From JACDCA01 sp963810305 (GTDB taxonomy: Bacteria; Acidobacteriota; Vicinamibacteria; Vicinamibacterales; 2-12-FULL-66-21): a stretch of DNA of 64,000 nt. The DNA lies in the NCBI GenBank assembly GCA_963810305.1, contig CAWEMY010000013.1:1-64000 (forward strand). The letters run 5' to 3'. Below the pieces are notes generated by a model. It had not been told where the DNA came from, searched no databases, and saw only the letters and a list, made by a program, of their open reading frames with translations. Of the stretch, positions 53,988 through 62,912 are shown in pieces (position 1 is the stretch's first letter; every line of letters starts with the position of its first letter). A program made the position numbers and the translations under genes.

Positions 53988-55397
53988 TCACGACTCAGTT
54001 TTCAGCACCTGGCATTCGATCTGCCCCTCGTGAAGGGTCACGTGAACGGTCGATCCAGGCTTCACTCTACTGCCGGAGCGGATAACCTCCGAGTGATCCT
54101 CGTTCCAGCATACGGCGTAGCCGCGCGCGAGGACGGCGAGCGGGCTGAGGTTTTCCAGGCGGCCCGCCAGGACACGGAACCGTGCGTCCGCCCGCTCGCG
54201 GGAACGAATCCCGGCGGCGGAGAGCCGGCCGTCCGCGGATTGCAGCCGGCCGCGAATCGCGGCCATCCGCCGGCCAAGATCATGGGATTCGAGGCGGTCC
54301 CGCAGTACCCGATACTCGCGGTGTCGTCGCGAGATGCGCGCGAGCGCGGCGCGACGCAGGTGATGCGCCAGCTCCGCGGCGCGGCGTCCGTGCATCGCGA
54401 CGCGTGCCGGCCATCCAGCGAAACCGCGGCGCGCCGTCAGCGCATGCAGCGCGTTGCGCCGACGTTGCACCCCGCTGCGCGCCACCGCCTGCAGCCTGTG
54501 ATGGAGGCGGTCGATCCGGCTGCAGAACTCGTCTTTCGCCGCGACCACCATCTCGGCAGCCGCCGAGGGCGTCGGCGCTCGCAGATCGGCGACGAAATCC
54601 GCGATCGTGACGTCGGTCTCGTGTCCGACGGCGGAAATCACCGGCACCGGACAGCCGGCAATCGCACGTGCCACTCGCTCTTCGTTGAACGCCCAGAGGT
54701 CCTCGACCGAGCCGCCGCCACGGCCGACGATGACGACGTCGACACCGGGGACGCGGGCAATCGCGCGCAGCCCCTGGATGATCTCCGGCGCCGAATCATC
54801 CCCCTGGACGCGCGCTGGACGGATCACCAGGTGCGCGTTCGGATGACGGCGTTTCAGAACTTTGACGATGTCGCGCAGGGCCGCGCCATCAAGGGATGTG
54901 ACAATGCCGATCTTTCTCGGCAGCGCAGGGAGCGGACGCTTCCGCGCCGCGTCGAACAGCCCCTCCGCCTGGAGCTTCTTCTTCAACTGCTCGAACGCGA
55001 GCTGGAGGGCGCCGAGCCCGTGCGGCTCCATGTGCTCGCAGGTGATCTGGTACTCCCCCTTCGGCGCGTAGACGTTCAGCCGTCCGCGCGCGATGACGTG
55101 AAGGCCGTCCTCGGGTTTGAAGCGGAGGTAGCGGACCGCCGTCCTGAACATGACCGCCCTGATCTGCGAATCTCCATCCTTCAACGTGAAGTACATGTGG
55201 CCGGTGTTCCACACACGGCAGTTGGAAATCTCCCCCTCGACCCAGAGCTCGCCAAGTTGATCCTCGAGGAGCGACCGGATCATCGACGTCAGTTGAGAAA
55301 CGCTGACGATACGGCGCTGGGGAGCTGCGGGGCGGACGTCGCGCGCCGGGTCAGACTCCGGAGAGTCCTCGAACGGGACGTCGAAGAGATCAGGCAT
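53988..55397 (-). CDS. xseA: Exodeoxyribonuclease VII large subunit
   Basis: The 469-residue product has an N-terminal OB domain (LWVEGEISNCRVWNTGHMYFTLKDG), then the catalytic part (GIVTSLDGAALRDIVKVLKRRHP, VIVGRGGGSVEDLWAFNEE, SAVGHETDVTIADFVADLRAPTPSAAAE) and a C-terminal coiled-coil and tail. It lies after ymdB with an eight-base overlap and before xseB. Confidence 0.96.
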   Translation of the reverse strand: MPDLFDVPFEDSPESDPARDVRPAAPQRRIVSVSQLTSMIRSLLEDQLGELWVEGEISNCRVWNTGHMYFTLKDGDSQIRAVMFRTAVRYLRFKPEDGLHVIARGRLNVYAPKGEYQITCEHMEPHGLGALQLAFEQLKKKLQAEGLFDAARKRPLPALPRKIGIVTSLDGAALRDIVKVLKRRHPNAHLVIRPARVQGDDSAPEIIQGLRAIARVPGVDVVIVGRGGGSVEDLWAFNEERVARAIAGCPVPVISAVGHETDVTIADFVADLRAPTPSAAAEMVVAAKDEFCSRIDRLHHRLQAVARSGVQRRRNALHALTARRGFAGWPARVAMHGRRAAELAHHLRRAALARISRRHREYRVLRDRLESHDLGRRMAAIRGRLQSADGRLSAAGIRSRERADARFRVLAGRLENLSPLAVLARGYAVCWNEDHSEVIRSGSRVKPGSTVHVTLHEGQIECQVLKTES

Positions 55398-56199
55398 GTT
55401 TCACCAGCGTGTCGACGTCTGCCGCGGACAGATTCAGCCGCTCGATCGCCGTCGCGTGGCCGTTCGCGGGATTCGCGGTGATGACGATTCCGTTCAAGCG
55501 TGCTCCTCCGGTCGCCGGCTCGAACTTGGACGGCAACCCGCTGACGAAGCGTCCGAGGGCCGCCTCCACGGTTACGCCGATGATCGAATCATGGGGACCG
55601 GTCATGCCGACGTCCGTGAGGTAGGCCGTTCCCTTTGGCAGGATGCGCTCGTCGGCCGTCTGCACGTGCGTGTGCGTACCGAAAATTGCGGTCACCCGGC
55701 CGTCCAGGTGCCACCCCATCGCCGTTTTCTCGGATGTCGCCTCGGCGTGGAAGTCGACGATGATGACGCGCGCTTTCGCCCGCGCCGCCTCGATTTCGCG
55801 CAGCACCACTGCGAATGGATCGTCGAGCGGCGCCATGAAGATCCTGCCCATGATGTTGATGACCGCCACCGGTTCGCCGCTTTGCGTGTTGCCGATCCAC
55901 GTGCCGCGGCCGGGGGCGCCAGCCGGGAAGTTCGCCGGGCGGAGGAGCTTCGGCTGGCGTGGAATGTAGTCGAGCACTTCCTTCTTGTCCCAGACGTGGT
56001 TACCCGATGTCATCACGTCCACGCCGGACTTGAGAATGGTTTCCGCGATGTCGCCGGTCACACCGAAGCCGGCGGCGGAGTTCTCGACATTCGCGATCAC
56101 CAGCTCGACGCCGTACTTCGTCACCAGCGCCGGGATGGCGCGGTGAGCGATGTCGCGTCCGGGCCGTCCGAAGATGTCGCCAATAAAGAGGATGCGCAC
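55390..56199 (-). CDS. ymdB: YmdB-family metallophosphoesterase
   Basis: The 269-residue product starts at GTG (MRILFIGDIFGRPGRD) and carries the metallophosphoesterase metal motifs: the GD of IGDIFG, VENSAAGFG, TSGNHVWDKKE, DFHAEATSEK and IFGTHTHVQTAD. YmdB hydrolyses 2',3'-cyclic nucleotides in Bacillus, where it lies beside rny; here rny is about 17 kb away. The stop of the preceding hsp20 overlaps its start by one base (TAGTG). Confidence 0.88.
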   Translation of the reverse strand: MRILFIGDIFGRPGRDIAHRAIPALVTKYGVELVIANVENSAAGFGVTGDIAETILKSGVDVMTSGNHVWDKKEVLDYIPRQPKLLRPANFPAGAPGRGTWIGNTQSGEPVAVINIMGRIFMAPLDDPFAVVLREIEAARAKARVIIVDFHAEATSEKTAMGWHLDGRVTAIFGTHTHVQTADERILPKGTAYLTDVGMTGPHDSIIGVTVEAALGRFVSGLPSKFEPATGGARLNGIVITANPANGHATAIERLNLSAADVDTLVKHA

Positions 56200-56636
56200 T
56201 AGTCGGTCCCGATCGAGATGCGGATCTGGCGGCCGCGGCGTTCCTCGATGCGGGGAAATTCAATGCGCAGCTCTCCGGCTTTGAGCGTCGCCGTGGCGCG
56301 GCCGCCATCGATGGCTCCTCCGAGGCGGACGATGCGCGCGAACCGGCCGAAGGTGCGCTCCGCGAGGTGGAATGCGGCGTCCTTGTGCCCACACGCCGCC
56401 GGGAGCTTGGTGCCGGCAATCAGCACGGTGCCGCGGGCAAGCACGACCTGCACGGATTCGCGAGGTACGCCGGGAAGGTCCATGACGAGCAGGACGCTTG
56501 CGGGGGAGTCGATGACGTCGACCGGCGGATTGCATTCCCCGGTGCCGCCCGCAGCCAGTGACTCTCCCTCGAGCAGGTCGAACAACCGTCGGAGCTCTTC
56601 CCCCAATTCGCGACGCTCGAGATGAAGGCGGGGCAT
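56199..56636 (-). CDS. Divergent Hsp20/alpha-crystallin protein
   Basis: The 145-residue product resembles small heat-shock proteins: CNPPVDVIDSPASVLLVMDLPG then an alpha-crystallin-like core with LVGRTVLIAG-type and KAGELRIEFP segments. The match is weaker than in the Hsp20 at 56846. It starts the operon with ymdB, xseA, xseB, ispA, tlyA and nadK, an unexpected position for a chaperone. The two Hsp20 genes are divergent and 209 bases apart. Confidence 0.75.
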   Translation of the reverse strand: MPRLHLERRELGEELRRLFDLLEGESLAAGGTGECNPPVDVIDSPASVLLVMDLPGVPRESVQVVLARGTVLIAGTKLPAACGHKDAAFHLAERTFGRFARIVRLGGAIDGGRATATLKAGELRIEFPRIEERRGRQIRISIGTD

Positions 56637-56767
56637 CTCGCGATTCTAAGACGTCCCACCGGAAACTCGAAACTGCCAAGTCGTCTGAGTGCCATTGGTT
56701 GGAAGGGTCAGGGTGTCGATTAGACAATGAGCTGGTAATATGAGTGTATAGCAATCAAATTATTTGC

Positions 56768-56796
56768 TTGAAACAAACTAATGTCTGTTGTAGACT
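56768..56796 (+). promoter_or_regulatory. Sigma-70-like promoter of the Hsp20 gene
   Basis: TTGAAA (56768-56773) and TAGACT (56791-56796) are 17 bases apart. The leader of about 45 bases then carries a small hairpin, CCCCG with CGGGG (about 56812-56831), before GAGGAGG at 56834. A CTTGAAA core also suits a heat-shock sigma factor. Base composition is lower in GC than the surroundings. Confidence 0.55.
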
Positions 56797-56845
56797 CTTG
56801 GTATCGAGTTTCCCCGGCAATTTGGCGGGGTTAGAGGAGGCAAAC

Positions 56846-57277
56846 ATGGCAATCGTTCGTTGGGAACCGGCGCGTGAACTCGCGTCCATGGAAATAGACC
56901 GGCTGAACCGGATGTTCGCGAACCTGTACGGCGAGAGTTTCGATCGGGGCTGGACGCCGGCAGTCGACATCTACGAGAACAATCAGCACGAAGTCGTGCT
57001 GAAGGCGGAGCTACCCGAGGTGAAGCGCGAAGACATCGCCATCACCTTCGAGAACGGCGTGCTGACGCTTCGCGGGGAGCGAAAGTACGAGAACGAGGTC
57101 AAGCGCGAGAACGTCCAGCGGATGGAGCGGCACTACGGCGCGTTCAGCCGGTCGTTCACGCTGCCGCCGACGGTCGATCCTTCGCAGATCTCGGCGACTC
57201 ACAAGGACGGCGTGCTGACGATCCGTCTGCCGCAGCGCGACGAGGCGAAGCCGAAGCAGATCCAGATCTCGGAATAG
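56846..57277 (+). CDS. Hsp20 small heat-shock protein
   Basis: The 143-residue product is a classic Hsp20: SMEIDRLNRMFANLYG, VDIYENNQHEVVLKAELPEVKREDI and the GVLTIRLP motif at the end of the alpha-crystallin domain. It holds unfolding proteins in a foldable state. The ATG at 56846 has GAGGAGG six bases upstream; longer frames to 56744 lack it. The next gene (rpoZ) follows by 15 bases. Confidence 0.96.
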   Translation: MAIVRWEPARELASMEIDRLNRMFANLYGESFDRGWTPAVDIYENNQHEVVLKAELPEVKREDIAITFENGVLTLRGERKYENEVKRENVQRMERHYGAFSRSFTLPPTVDPSQISATHKDGVLTIRLPQRDEAKPKQIQISE

Positions 57278-57292
57278 TGGTACTCTGACCGG

Positions 57293-57565
57293 ATGGCGCA
57301 AGACGATACTGATGACACTACCGGCGCCGTTGACGAAACGGCGCCGTCCCCGCTCATCACGAGCCGCTTTCTATTCGTCGACGTCGCAGCCCAGCGCGCC
57401 AAGCAGTTGCGACGCGGCGCACTCCCCAGGATCGAGCGGCCGCCCGCAGGCCCTCACAAACTCGAACGTGTCGCGATGGAAGAAGTCCGTACCGGCGCAA
57501 TCCAGTACACGCTCCCGGTCATGCCGGAAGCGGGCTGGGGCCGAGGCGCATACACAGAGAAGTAA
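57293..57565 (+). CDS. rpoZ: RNA polymerase omega subunit
   Basis: The 90-residue product matches the RpoZ core: SRFLFVDVAAQRAKQLRRGALPRI then HKLERVAMEEVRTGAI, the two helices that clamp the beta-prime subunit. The extra start residues are acidic. Its TAA stop (57563-57565) is the first bases of a TAATCAG heptamer repeat. It is convergent to gatA. Confidence 0.8.
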   Translation: MAQDDTDDTTGAVDETAPSPLITSRFLFVDVAAQRAKQLRRGALPRIERPPAGPHKLERVAMEEVRTGAIQYTLPVMPEAGWGRGAYTEK

Positions 57566-57589
57566 TCAGTGATCAGTAATCAGTGATGC
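57563..57589. repeat. TAATCAG heptamer repeat between rpoZ and gatA
   Basis: Units TAATCAG, TGATCAG, TAATCAG, TGAT follow each other. The plus strand contains the rpoZ stop TAA, the minus strand the gatA stop TGA (57568-57566). The period of seven puts stops in all three frames. Confidence 0.85.
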
Positions 57590-58978
57590 CGCGCGGAGGA
57601 GCATCGATTCCTCCCACGCACGTCCGGTCAGCTGGAGCCCGACCGGTAAGCCCTCAGATAGTCCACACGGAATGTTGATGGCCGGCAGGCCGGTCAGGTT
57701 GGCACTCACGGTCAGGATGTCCGCGAGATACATCTGTAAGGGATCGTCTACCCGCGCACCGAGGGGGAATGCCGTCGTGGGGCTTGTCGGTGTCGCAACG
57801 ACGTCCACCTGTTCGAACGCCGTTACATAGTCCTGTCGCAGGAGCGCGCGTACGGCCTGAGCCTTGGCGTAGAAGGACTCGTAATATCCGCCGCTGAGGA
57901 CGTACGTGCCGAGCATCATGCGCCGTTTGACTTCGCGACCGAACGCGCCACGGGTCCGCGTGTACATCTCGCGCAGTGATTCTCCGTCCGCACGGTGGCC
58001 GTAGCGCACGCCGTCAAAACGCCCGAGATTCGAGCTGGCTTCGGCCATGGCGACAATGGTGTACGCAGGGGTGGCGTAGCGGGCGTGTGGCAGGTCGACC
58101 TCGATGAGTGAGGCACCGGCCGTGCGCAGGACGTCGAGCGCCGCAACAAATGCGGCCCGGACGCCCTGTTCGATCCCGTCCTCGAGCAGTGCTCGAGGGA
58201 CGCCGATGCGCAGACCCCGTCCGTTGCCATCGAGTACTGCGCTGTAGTCCTCCACGGGCCGTGCCGCGCAGGAACTGTCACGCGCATCGGGGCCGGCCAG
58301 CACCTGCAGCACCGTGGCGAGATCGCTGACAGTGTTGGCGAACGGACCTACCTGGTCCATCGACGAGCCGAATGCGATCAGACCGTATCGTGAAATCCGT
58401 CCGTACGTGGGCTTGAAACCGAGCACCCCGCACAGTGCGGCAGGCTGCCGTACCGATCCGCCGGTTTCGGACCCGAGAGCAATCGGCGTCATGCCGGTCG
58501 CGACGGCGATAGCGGATCCTCCACTCGATCCCCCCGGCGTCCGGTCGGGCGCCGAGGGATTTCTCGCCGGACCGAATGCTGAATGTTCGGTGGAGGATCC
58601 CATCGCGAACTCATCGCAGTTCGTTTTGCCGACGATGACGGCACCGGCGCGCTCGAGACGCTCGACAACCGTCGCGCTGTAGGGCGGCACGTAATGTTCG
58701 AGGATCCGGGACCCGGCCGTCGTGCGCAGGCCGCGCGTGCAGATGTTGTCTTTTACCGCGATCGGAACGCCGAGGAGCGGCAGGGCGTCGGCCTCGGCCG
58801 TTCCGCGATCGAGCGCCGACGCGCGGCGGAGAGCTCCCTCGTGATCGACGGTGATGAACGCATTCAGAGAGCGGTTGAGGCTGTCGATTCGATCCAGCGA
58901 AGCGCGGCAGACGTCGACTGCTGAAACCTGGCGGGCCAGAATCGCGCGCCGGATTGCCCCGGCATCCTTCAACGTCAT
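57566..58978 (-). CDS. gatA: Aspartyl/glutamyl-tRNA amidotransferase A
   Basis: The 470-residue product has the amidase-signature catalytic Lys in PIAVKDNI, the first Ser in TPGGSSGGSA and the second in ETGGSVRQPAA. GatA is the amide-transferring subunit that converts Glu-tRNA-Gln or Asp-tRNA-Asn. Its start overlaps the gatC stop by four bases. The final codons (SLITDH) are encoded within the heptamer repeat, so the C-terminus may be trimmed or altered; gatB is outside the window. Confidence 0.95.
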   Translation of the reverse strand: MTLKDAGAIRRAILARQVSAVDVCRASLDRIDSLNRSLNAFITVDHEGALRRASALDRGTAEADALPLLGVPIAVKDNICTRGLRTTAGSRILEHYVPPYSATVVERLERAGAVIVGKTNCDEFAMGSSTEHSAFGPARNPSAPDRTPGGSSGGSAIAVATGMTPIALGSETGGSVRQPAALCGVLGFKPTYGRISRYGLIAFGSSMDQVGPFANTVSDLATVLQVLAGPDARDSSCAARPVEDYSAVLDGNGRGLRIGVPRALLEDGIEQGVRAAFVAALDVLRTAGASLIEVDLPHARYATPAYTIVAMAEASSNLGRFDGVRYGHRADGESLREMYTRTRGAFGREVKRRMMLGTYVLSGGYYESFYAKAQAVRALLRQDYVTAFEQVDVVATPTSPTTAFPLGARVDDPLQMYLADILTVSANLTGLPAINIPCGLSEGLPVGLQLTGRAWEESMLLRAASLITDH

Positions 58979-59277
58979 CCGTTCAGAACCCGTGGTACTT
59001 TGAAGAGTCCGGTCGCAGCGTCGCCGTCGGGCGCGGCGGCGAGCACCTCGTCGCGCGACAGCGACTCTTCACGGGTGTCGTCACGCGCCGGAGCCGCTGC
59101 GGCGAGCATGAACTGATCGCGATCTTGAAGCGCGCTGGTATCGGCGTCCTGCACTTGCCGGGCGAATTCGAGGATGTCACTCAACTGTCGCGCAAACGCA
59201 GTGATCTCCTCGTCATCGAGGTCCAGTCGCGCGAGTCCGGCAAGCCGTCGCACGTCGTCAGCGGTGAAGGCGGACAT
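58975..59277 (-). CDS. gatC: Asp/Glu-tRNA amidotransferase subunit C
   Basis: The 100-residue product matches GatC: DDVRRLAGLARLDLDDEEI then the helix FARQLSDILEFARQVQDAD and a flexible C-terminal part. GatC bridges GatA and GatB. The gene is divergent from the MEMO1-type gene with only 18 bases between starts. Confidence 0.92.
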   Translation of the reverse strand: MSAFTADDVRRLAGLARLDLDDEEITAFARQLSDILEFARQVQDADTSALQDRDQFMLAAAAPARDDTREESLSRDEVLAAAPDGDAATGLFKVPRVLNG

Positions 59278-59295
59278 TGAGGGCAGGATAGCACC

Positions 59296-60153
59296 ATGCC
59301 GATGAGGCCCAGCGCAGTGGCGGGCACCTGGTATCCGGGTTCAGCCGGTGCGCTGACGCGTGAAGTCGATAATTATCTGGCCGCGGCCGGCGATCCCGTC
59401 GTGGGCGACGTCACTGCGTTGTTCGCCCCCCATGCCGGCCTGATGTTCTCCGGTCCGGTCGGAGCGTACGCTTACAAGGCCGCCGCTTCCAGCCAGCCGT
59501 ACGACGTCGCGTTCATCGTCGGTCCATCTCACTTTTTCGGATTCGAGGGAGTCTCGGTGTGGCCCGACGGCGGATTCGATTCGCCGCTCGGTATGGCGAC
59601 CGTCGATGCCGCGGCTGCGTCAGAGTTGCTGCAGCATGCGGTGGCGCACGTCCTGCCGCAGGCGCACGGTCGCGAGCATTCAATCGAGATGCAACTGCCG
59701 TTTTTCCGACGTGTGCTACCCGACGTACCGATCGTGCCGGCACTGATGGGGCTGCAACGGCGCGAGACGATCCTCGCCCTGGCCGAAGCGCTCGCTGCGG
59801 TTTCGCGAGGGCGCCGCGCGTTGCTGATCGCGAGCACGGATCTCTCTCATTACTTCGACGCAAAAACCGCTGCGACGCTGGACGCGCGGGTACAGGACTG
59901 CGTCAGAGCGAACGACCCTGATGCGCTGCTGGAACTCTTCGAACAGTATCCGGAGCATGAGCGTGGACGCCACGTCGCCTGCGGCGGCGGCCCCGCCATT
60001 GCCGTGATGAAAGCGGCGGCGCTGCTTGGTGCGTCCCAGGGCCGGGTGCTCAAGTACGCGCATTCCGGCGAAGTTTCCGGCGATTACGATGGTGTGGTTG
60101 GATACCTCGCTGCGGCATTCGGCCGGTTCGACAGGCACGATGTCACTGACTGA
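59296..60153 (+). CDS. AmmeMemoRadiSam system protein B (MEMO1-like)
   Basis: The 285-residue product belongs to the MEMO1 family: AVAGTWYPGSAGAL, LFAPHAGLMFSGPVGAYAY (metal-site His), VGPSHFFGFEGVSVW, GREHSIEMQLPFF and STDLSHYFD. In bacteria this protein comes with an AMMECR1-domain protein and a radical SAM enzyme; the first follows here with a 14-base overlap and the second is not in the window. Confidence 0.93.
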   Translation: MPMRPSAVAGTWYPGSAGALTREVDNYLAAAGDPVVGDVTALFAPHAGLMFSGPVGAYAYKAAASSQPYDVAFIVGPSHFFGFEGVSVWPDGGFDSPLGMATVDAAAASELLQHAVAHVLPQAHGREHSIEMQLPFFRRVLPDVPIVPALMGLQRRETILALAEALAAVSRGRRALLIASTDLSHYFDAKTAATLDARVQDCVRANDPDALLELFEQYPEHERGRHVACGGGPAIAVMKAAALLGASQGRVLKYAHSGEVSGDYDGVVGYLAAAFGRFDRHDVTD

Positions 60154-60676
60154 CGAACAGAAGGCGTCGTTGCTGCGTATCGCGCGGGAGTCGGTGATGA
60201 GCCGTCTGACCGGCCGGCCGACGCCCGACATCGCATGCGAATTGCCCGAAGCGTCAGGTGCCTTCGTCACCATCAAGCGTCGCGGCGAGCTTCGTGGCTG
60301 CATCGGAACGCTCCAGTGTGACGCCGGGCTGGCGGCGGAGGTCGCTCGTTGCGCGCGGCAGTCTGCGACCGAGGATCCGCGATTCCCGCCGGTATCGGCA
60401 GATGAGATTCCGGAGTTGTCGCTCGAGATTTCTGTCCTCGGGCCGCTCGAGGAAATCGATCCGGCCGCCAGCGAGTCCGTTGTCATCGGACGACATGGTC
60501 TGGTGGTGGAGCTCGGGCATCGCCGCGGCCTGCTGCTTCCTCAAGTCGCCACCGAGTGGGGTTGGACGAAGGATCAGTTTCTGAGGCAGGCGTCTCGAAA
60601 GGCCGGTCTGCCTGACGAGGCGTGGCGCGAGGGCGCGAGGGTGTTCCGTTTCGAAGCGGAAGTGTTCGGCGAGTAA
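60140..60676 (+). CDS. AmmeMemoRadiSam system protein A (AMMECR1)
   Basis: The 178-residue product is an AMMECR1-domain protein: GAFVTIKRRGELRGCIGTLQ with the conserved Cys, SATEDPRFPPVSADE, ELSLEISVLGPLE, and GLLLPQVATEWGWTKDQFL. Its function is not settled. The ATG at 60140 is within the MEMO gene; the stop TAATG overlaps the nfo start. Confidence 0.93.
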   Translation: MSLTDEQKASLLRIARESVMSRLTGRPTPDIACELPEASGAFVTIKRRGELRGCIGTLQCDAGLAAEVARCARQSATEDPRFPPVSADEIPELSLEISVLGPLEEIDPAASESVVIGRHGLVVELGHRRGLLLPQVATEWGWTKDQFLRQASRKAGLPDEAWREGARVFRFEAEVFGE

Positions 60677-61557
60677 TGCCGCGGCTCGGCGCCCATCTCT
60701 CGATTGCCGGGGGCCTGCCACGCGCGGTCGACCGCGCGAAAGCGTCCCGCTGCGAGGCGTTGCAGATCTTTACGAAGTCCGCGGGTCAATGGCGGGCCCG
60801 TCCGCTGCCGCTGGAGGAAATCGATCTGTTCCGCCGGCGCGTCGCCGAAACGAAGATCCATCCGGTCGTTGCGCACAACAGCTATCTGATCAACCTGGCT
60901 GCGGCATTGCCGTCCTTGCGACAGCAATCGATCGCGTCGCTGCGCGAGGAGCTCGAGCGGGCCGAGGCGCTCGGTCTCGATGGCCTGGTGATGCATCCCG
61001 GCTCTTTCACCAGCGGCACTGAGCATGATGGTCTCCGCCTGATCGCCGAGGGACTTGCACAGCTTCTCGAGGAACGCCCGGAAGGACGCACGCGGATTCT
61101 GCTCGAGCACACCGCCGGTCAGGGGACGAACCTCGGGCACCGGTTCGAACACCTCGCCGAGATCATCGATCGTCTCGACGGTTCACCGCGGGTCGGCGTG
61201 TGTCTCGACACCTGTCACCTGCTGACCGCCGGTTACGACATCTGCAGCGAGGAGGGCTATCGCGACACGTTCGAACAATTCGACCGCATCGTCGGGCTCG
61301 ATCGGATTCAGGTGTTTCATTTGAACGACTCGAAGAAGCCATGCGGGAGTCGCGTGGATCGTCACGAGCATATCGGCAAGGGTTGTCTCGGTCTGGAACC
61401 CTTTCGGCGTCTGCTCAACGATGGGCGATTCAAGGCGCTGCCGATGCTTCTCGAGACACCGAAGCTGGAGACGCCCGAAAGCCGCCGCAAGAGCGATGTG
61501 GATCCGTGGGATGCACGCAACCTGCGCACCCTGAGGCGCCTGATCGCGAAGGTATAG
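60676..61557 (+). CDS. nfo: Endonuclease IV
   Basis: The 293-residue product is an AP endonuclease: GAHLSIAGG, HNSYLINLAA, VMHPGSFTSG, LLEHTAGQGTNLG, GVCLDTCHLLTAGYD and HLNDSKKPCGSRVDRHEHIGKG carry the trinuclear zinc ligands. It cuts DNA at abasic sites. It overlaps the AMMECR1 gene by one base and the nuclease-like gene follows. Confidence 0.97.
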   Translation: MPRLGAHLSIAGGLPRAVDRAKASRCEALQIFTKSAGQWRARPLPLEEIDLFRRRVAETKIHPVVAHNSYLINLAAALPSLRQQSIASLREELERAEALGLDGLVMHPGSFTSGTEHDGLRLIAEGLAQLLEERPEGRTRILLEHTAGQGTNLGHRFEHLAEIIDRLDGSPRVGVCLDTCHLLTAGYDICSEEGYRDTFEQFDRIVGLDRIQVFHLNDSKKPCGSRVDRHEHIGKGCLGLEPFRRLLNDGRFKALPMLLETPKLETPESRRKSDVDPWDARNLRTLRRLIAKV

Positions 61558-61565
61558 TAGGGCGC

Positions 61566-62446
61566 ATGCAGAGAGTAGTCGTGGCGTGTCTTGCGGCGTC
61601 GTTGGTTCTCGCTCCAGCGCGGGTCGACGCGTGGGGCTTCGAGGCGCACAAATACATCATGGACCGCGCAATCTCGCTGCTGCCAGGCGAGATCCGTCCG
61701 TTCTTCGAGGCGCAGCGGGCGTTTGTCGTCGAACGCGCGATCGATCCGGATCTGTGGCGGACGGCGGGCTGGGAGCGAGGAGGAGCCGCGGCATTTCGTC
61801 GACATGGATGCGTACGGGCCGTACCCGTTCAAGGATCTCCCGCATGACTACGACGAAGCCGTGAAACGGCACGGGCAGGACTTCGTCCTGAAGAACGGCA
61901 CACTGCCCTGGCGCACCGAAGAGATGTACAAGAAGCTGGTCGAGGCCTTTCAGCAGAAGGCCGGTTTCTCGCGTGACAACATCAAATTCTTCTCTGCGCT
62001 GGTCGGCCACTACGTCGGCGACGCCCACGTTCCGTTCCACGCCGCGCTGAATTACGACGGACAGCTCACCCAGCAGTGGGGGATCCACTCGCGGTTCGAG
62101 TCCGAGCTGTTCGAGCGGTATCGCCTCCGCCTGCGCGTCATCCCGAAGCCGGTCACGCCGGTCGGCAATCCGAAGGAGTTCATCTTCTCGGCGCTGACCT
62201 CGGGTTTCCCATTCGTCGAGACGATCCTCGATGCCGACCGCAAGGCGGTGGTCGGGACGGGAGGTCTACGACGACCAGTACTTCGCGCTGATGTTCGGCA
62301 GCGTGCGGCCGGTGCTCGAACAACGGCTGGCCGAGTCCGTCACCGGCGCCGCGTCGCTGATCACCGCGGCGTGGATCGAGGCCGGTCGTCCGGCCCTTCC
62401 GGTGAAGGCGCCGCCGAGGCCGCCGCGGAAGGTGCGGCGTCAGTAG
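61566..62446 (+). CDS. S1/P1-like zinc nuclease, frame broken
   Basis: Two inserted bases (near 61782 and at 62254-62256) break the frame; repaired it has 292 residues. A signal peptide ends at VDA and the mature protein begins WGFEAHKYI, as the S1/P1 nuclease and zinc phospholipase C fold do, the N-terminal Trp being a zinc ligand. Further His/Asp ligands appear in ALVGHYVGDAHVPFHAA. It could cut single-stranded nucleic acid or a phospholipid in the periplasm; the substrate is uncertain. Confidence 0.75.
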
Positions 62447-62886
62447 CGACGACCGGTTTTCGTATCCGGTCGCCGCCGGTCGATTAGCCGTTCCACCGGC
62501 CCGAGGAGGACGAGCGCGACGAGTGCGACTCCGACCGCGACGATGGCCACCCGGTATTCCCCGCCGCCTACCGCGACGCCGACCGCGGCGTTGACCCAGA
62601 TTGTCGCGGCGGTCGTCAGTCCCTGAACATCGAGCCCGGTGCGCATGATCGCACCGGCGCCAAGAAAGCCGATTCCGGTCACGATCTGCGCGGCGATCCG
62701 GGTGCCGTCGCCCCCCGATGACCTCGACAGATCCACTGACAGCATGGTGAACAGCGTCGAGCCCATGGCGATCAGGATATTCGTGCGAAGTCCGGCGCTC
62801 TTGTTGCGCCACTCGCGCTCGAGCCCGAGGACGCCGCCGAGGAACGCCGAAAGACAGAGCCGTTCGATCAGCTCGAGATCCGACAT
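62440..62886 (-). CDS. MgtC/SapB family membrane protein
   Basis: The 148-residue product (from ATG 62886) has four membrane segments and the MgtC core LSAFLGGVLGLEREWRNKSAG then LRTNILIAMGSTLFTMLS and GIGFLGAGAIMR. MgtC-type proteins influence ATP synthase and ion homeostasis at low magnesium. The 3' end overlaps the nuclease-like gene by seven bases. It lacks the C-terminal ACT-like domain of some MgtC. Confidence 0.9.
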   Translation of the reverse strand: MSDLELIERLCLSAFLGGVLGLEREWRNKSAGLRTNILIAMGSTLFTMLSVDLSRSSGGDGTRIAAQIVTGIGFLGAGAIMRTGLDVQGLTTAATIWVNAAVGVAVGGGEYRVAIVAVGVALVALVLLGPVERLIDRRRPDTKTGRRY

Positions 62887-62912
62887 GCGAGTGTTATCGT
62901 AAATCACCTGCG

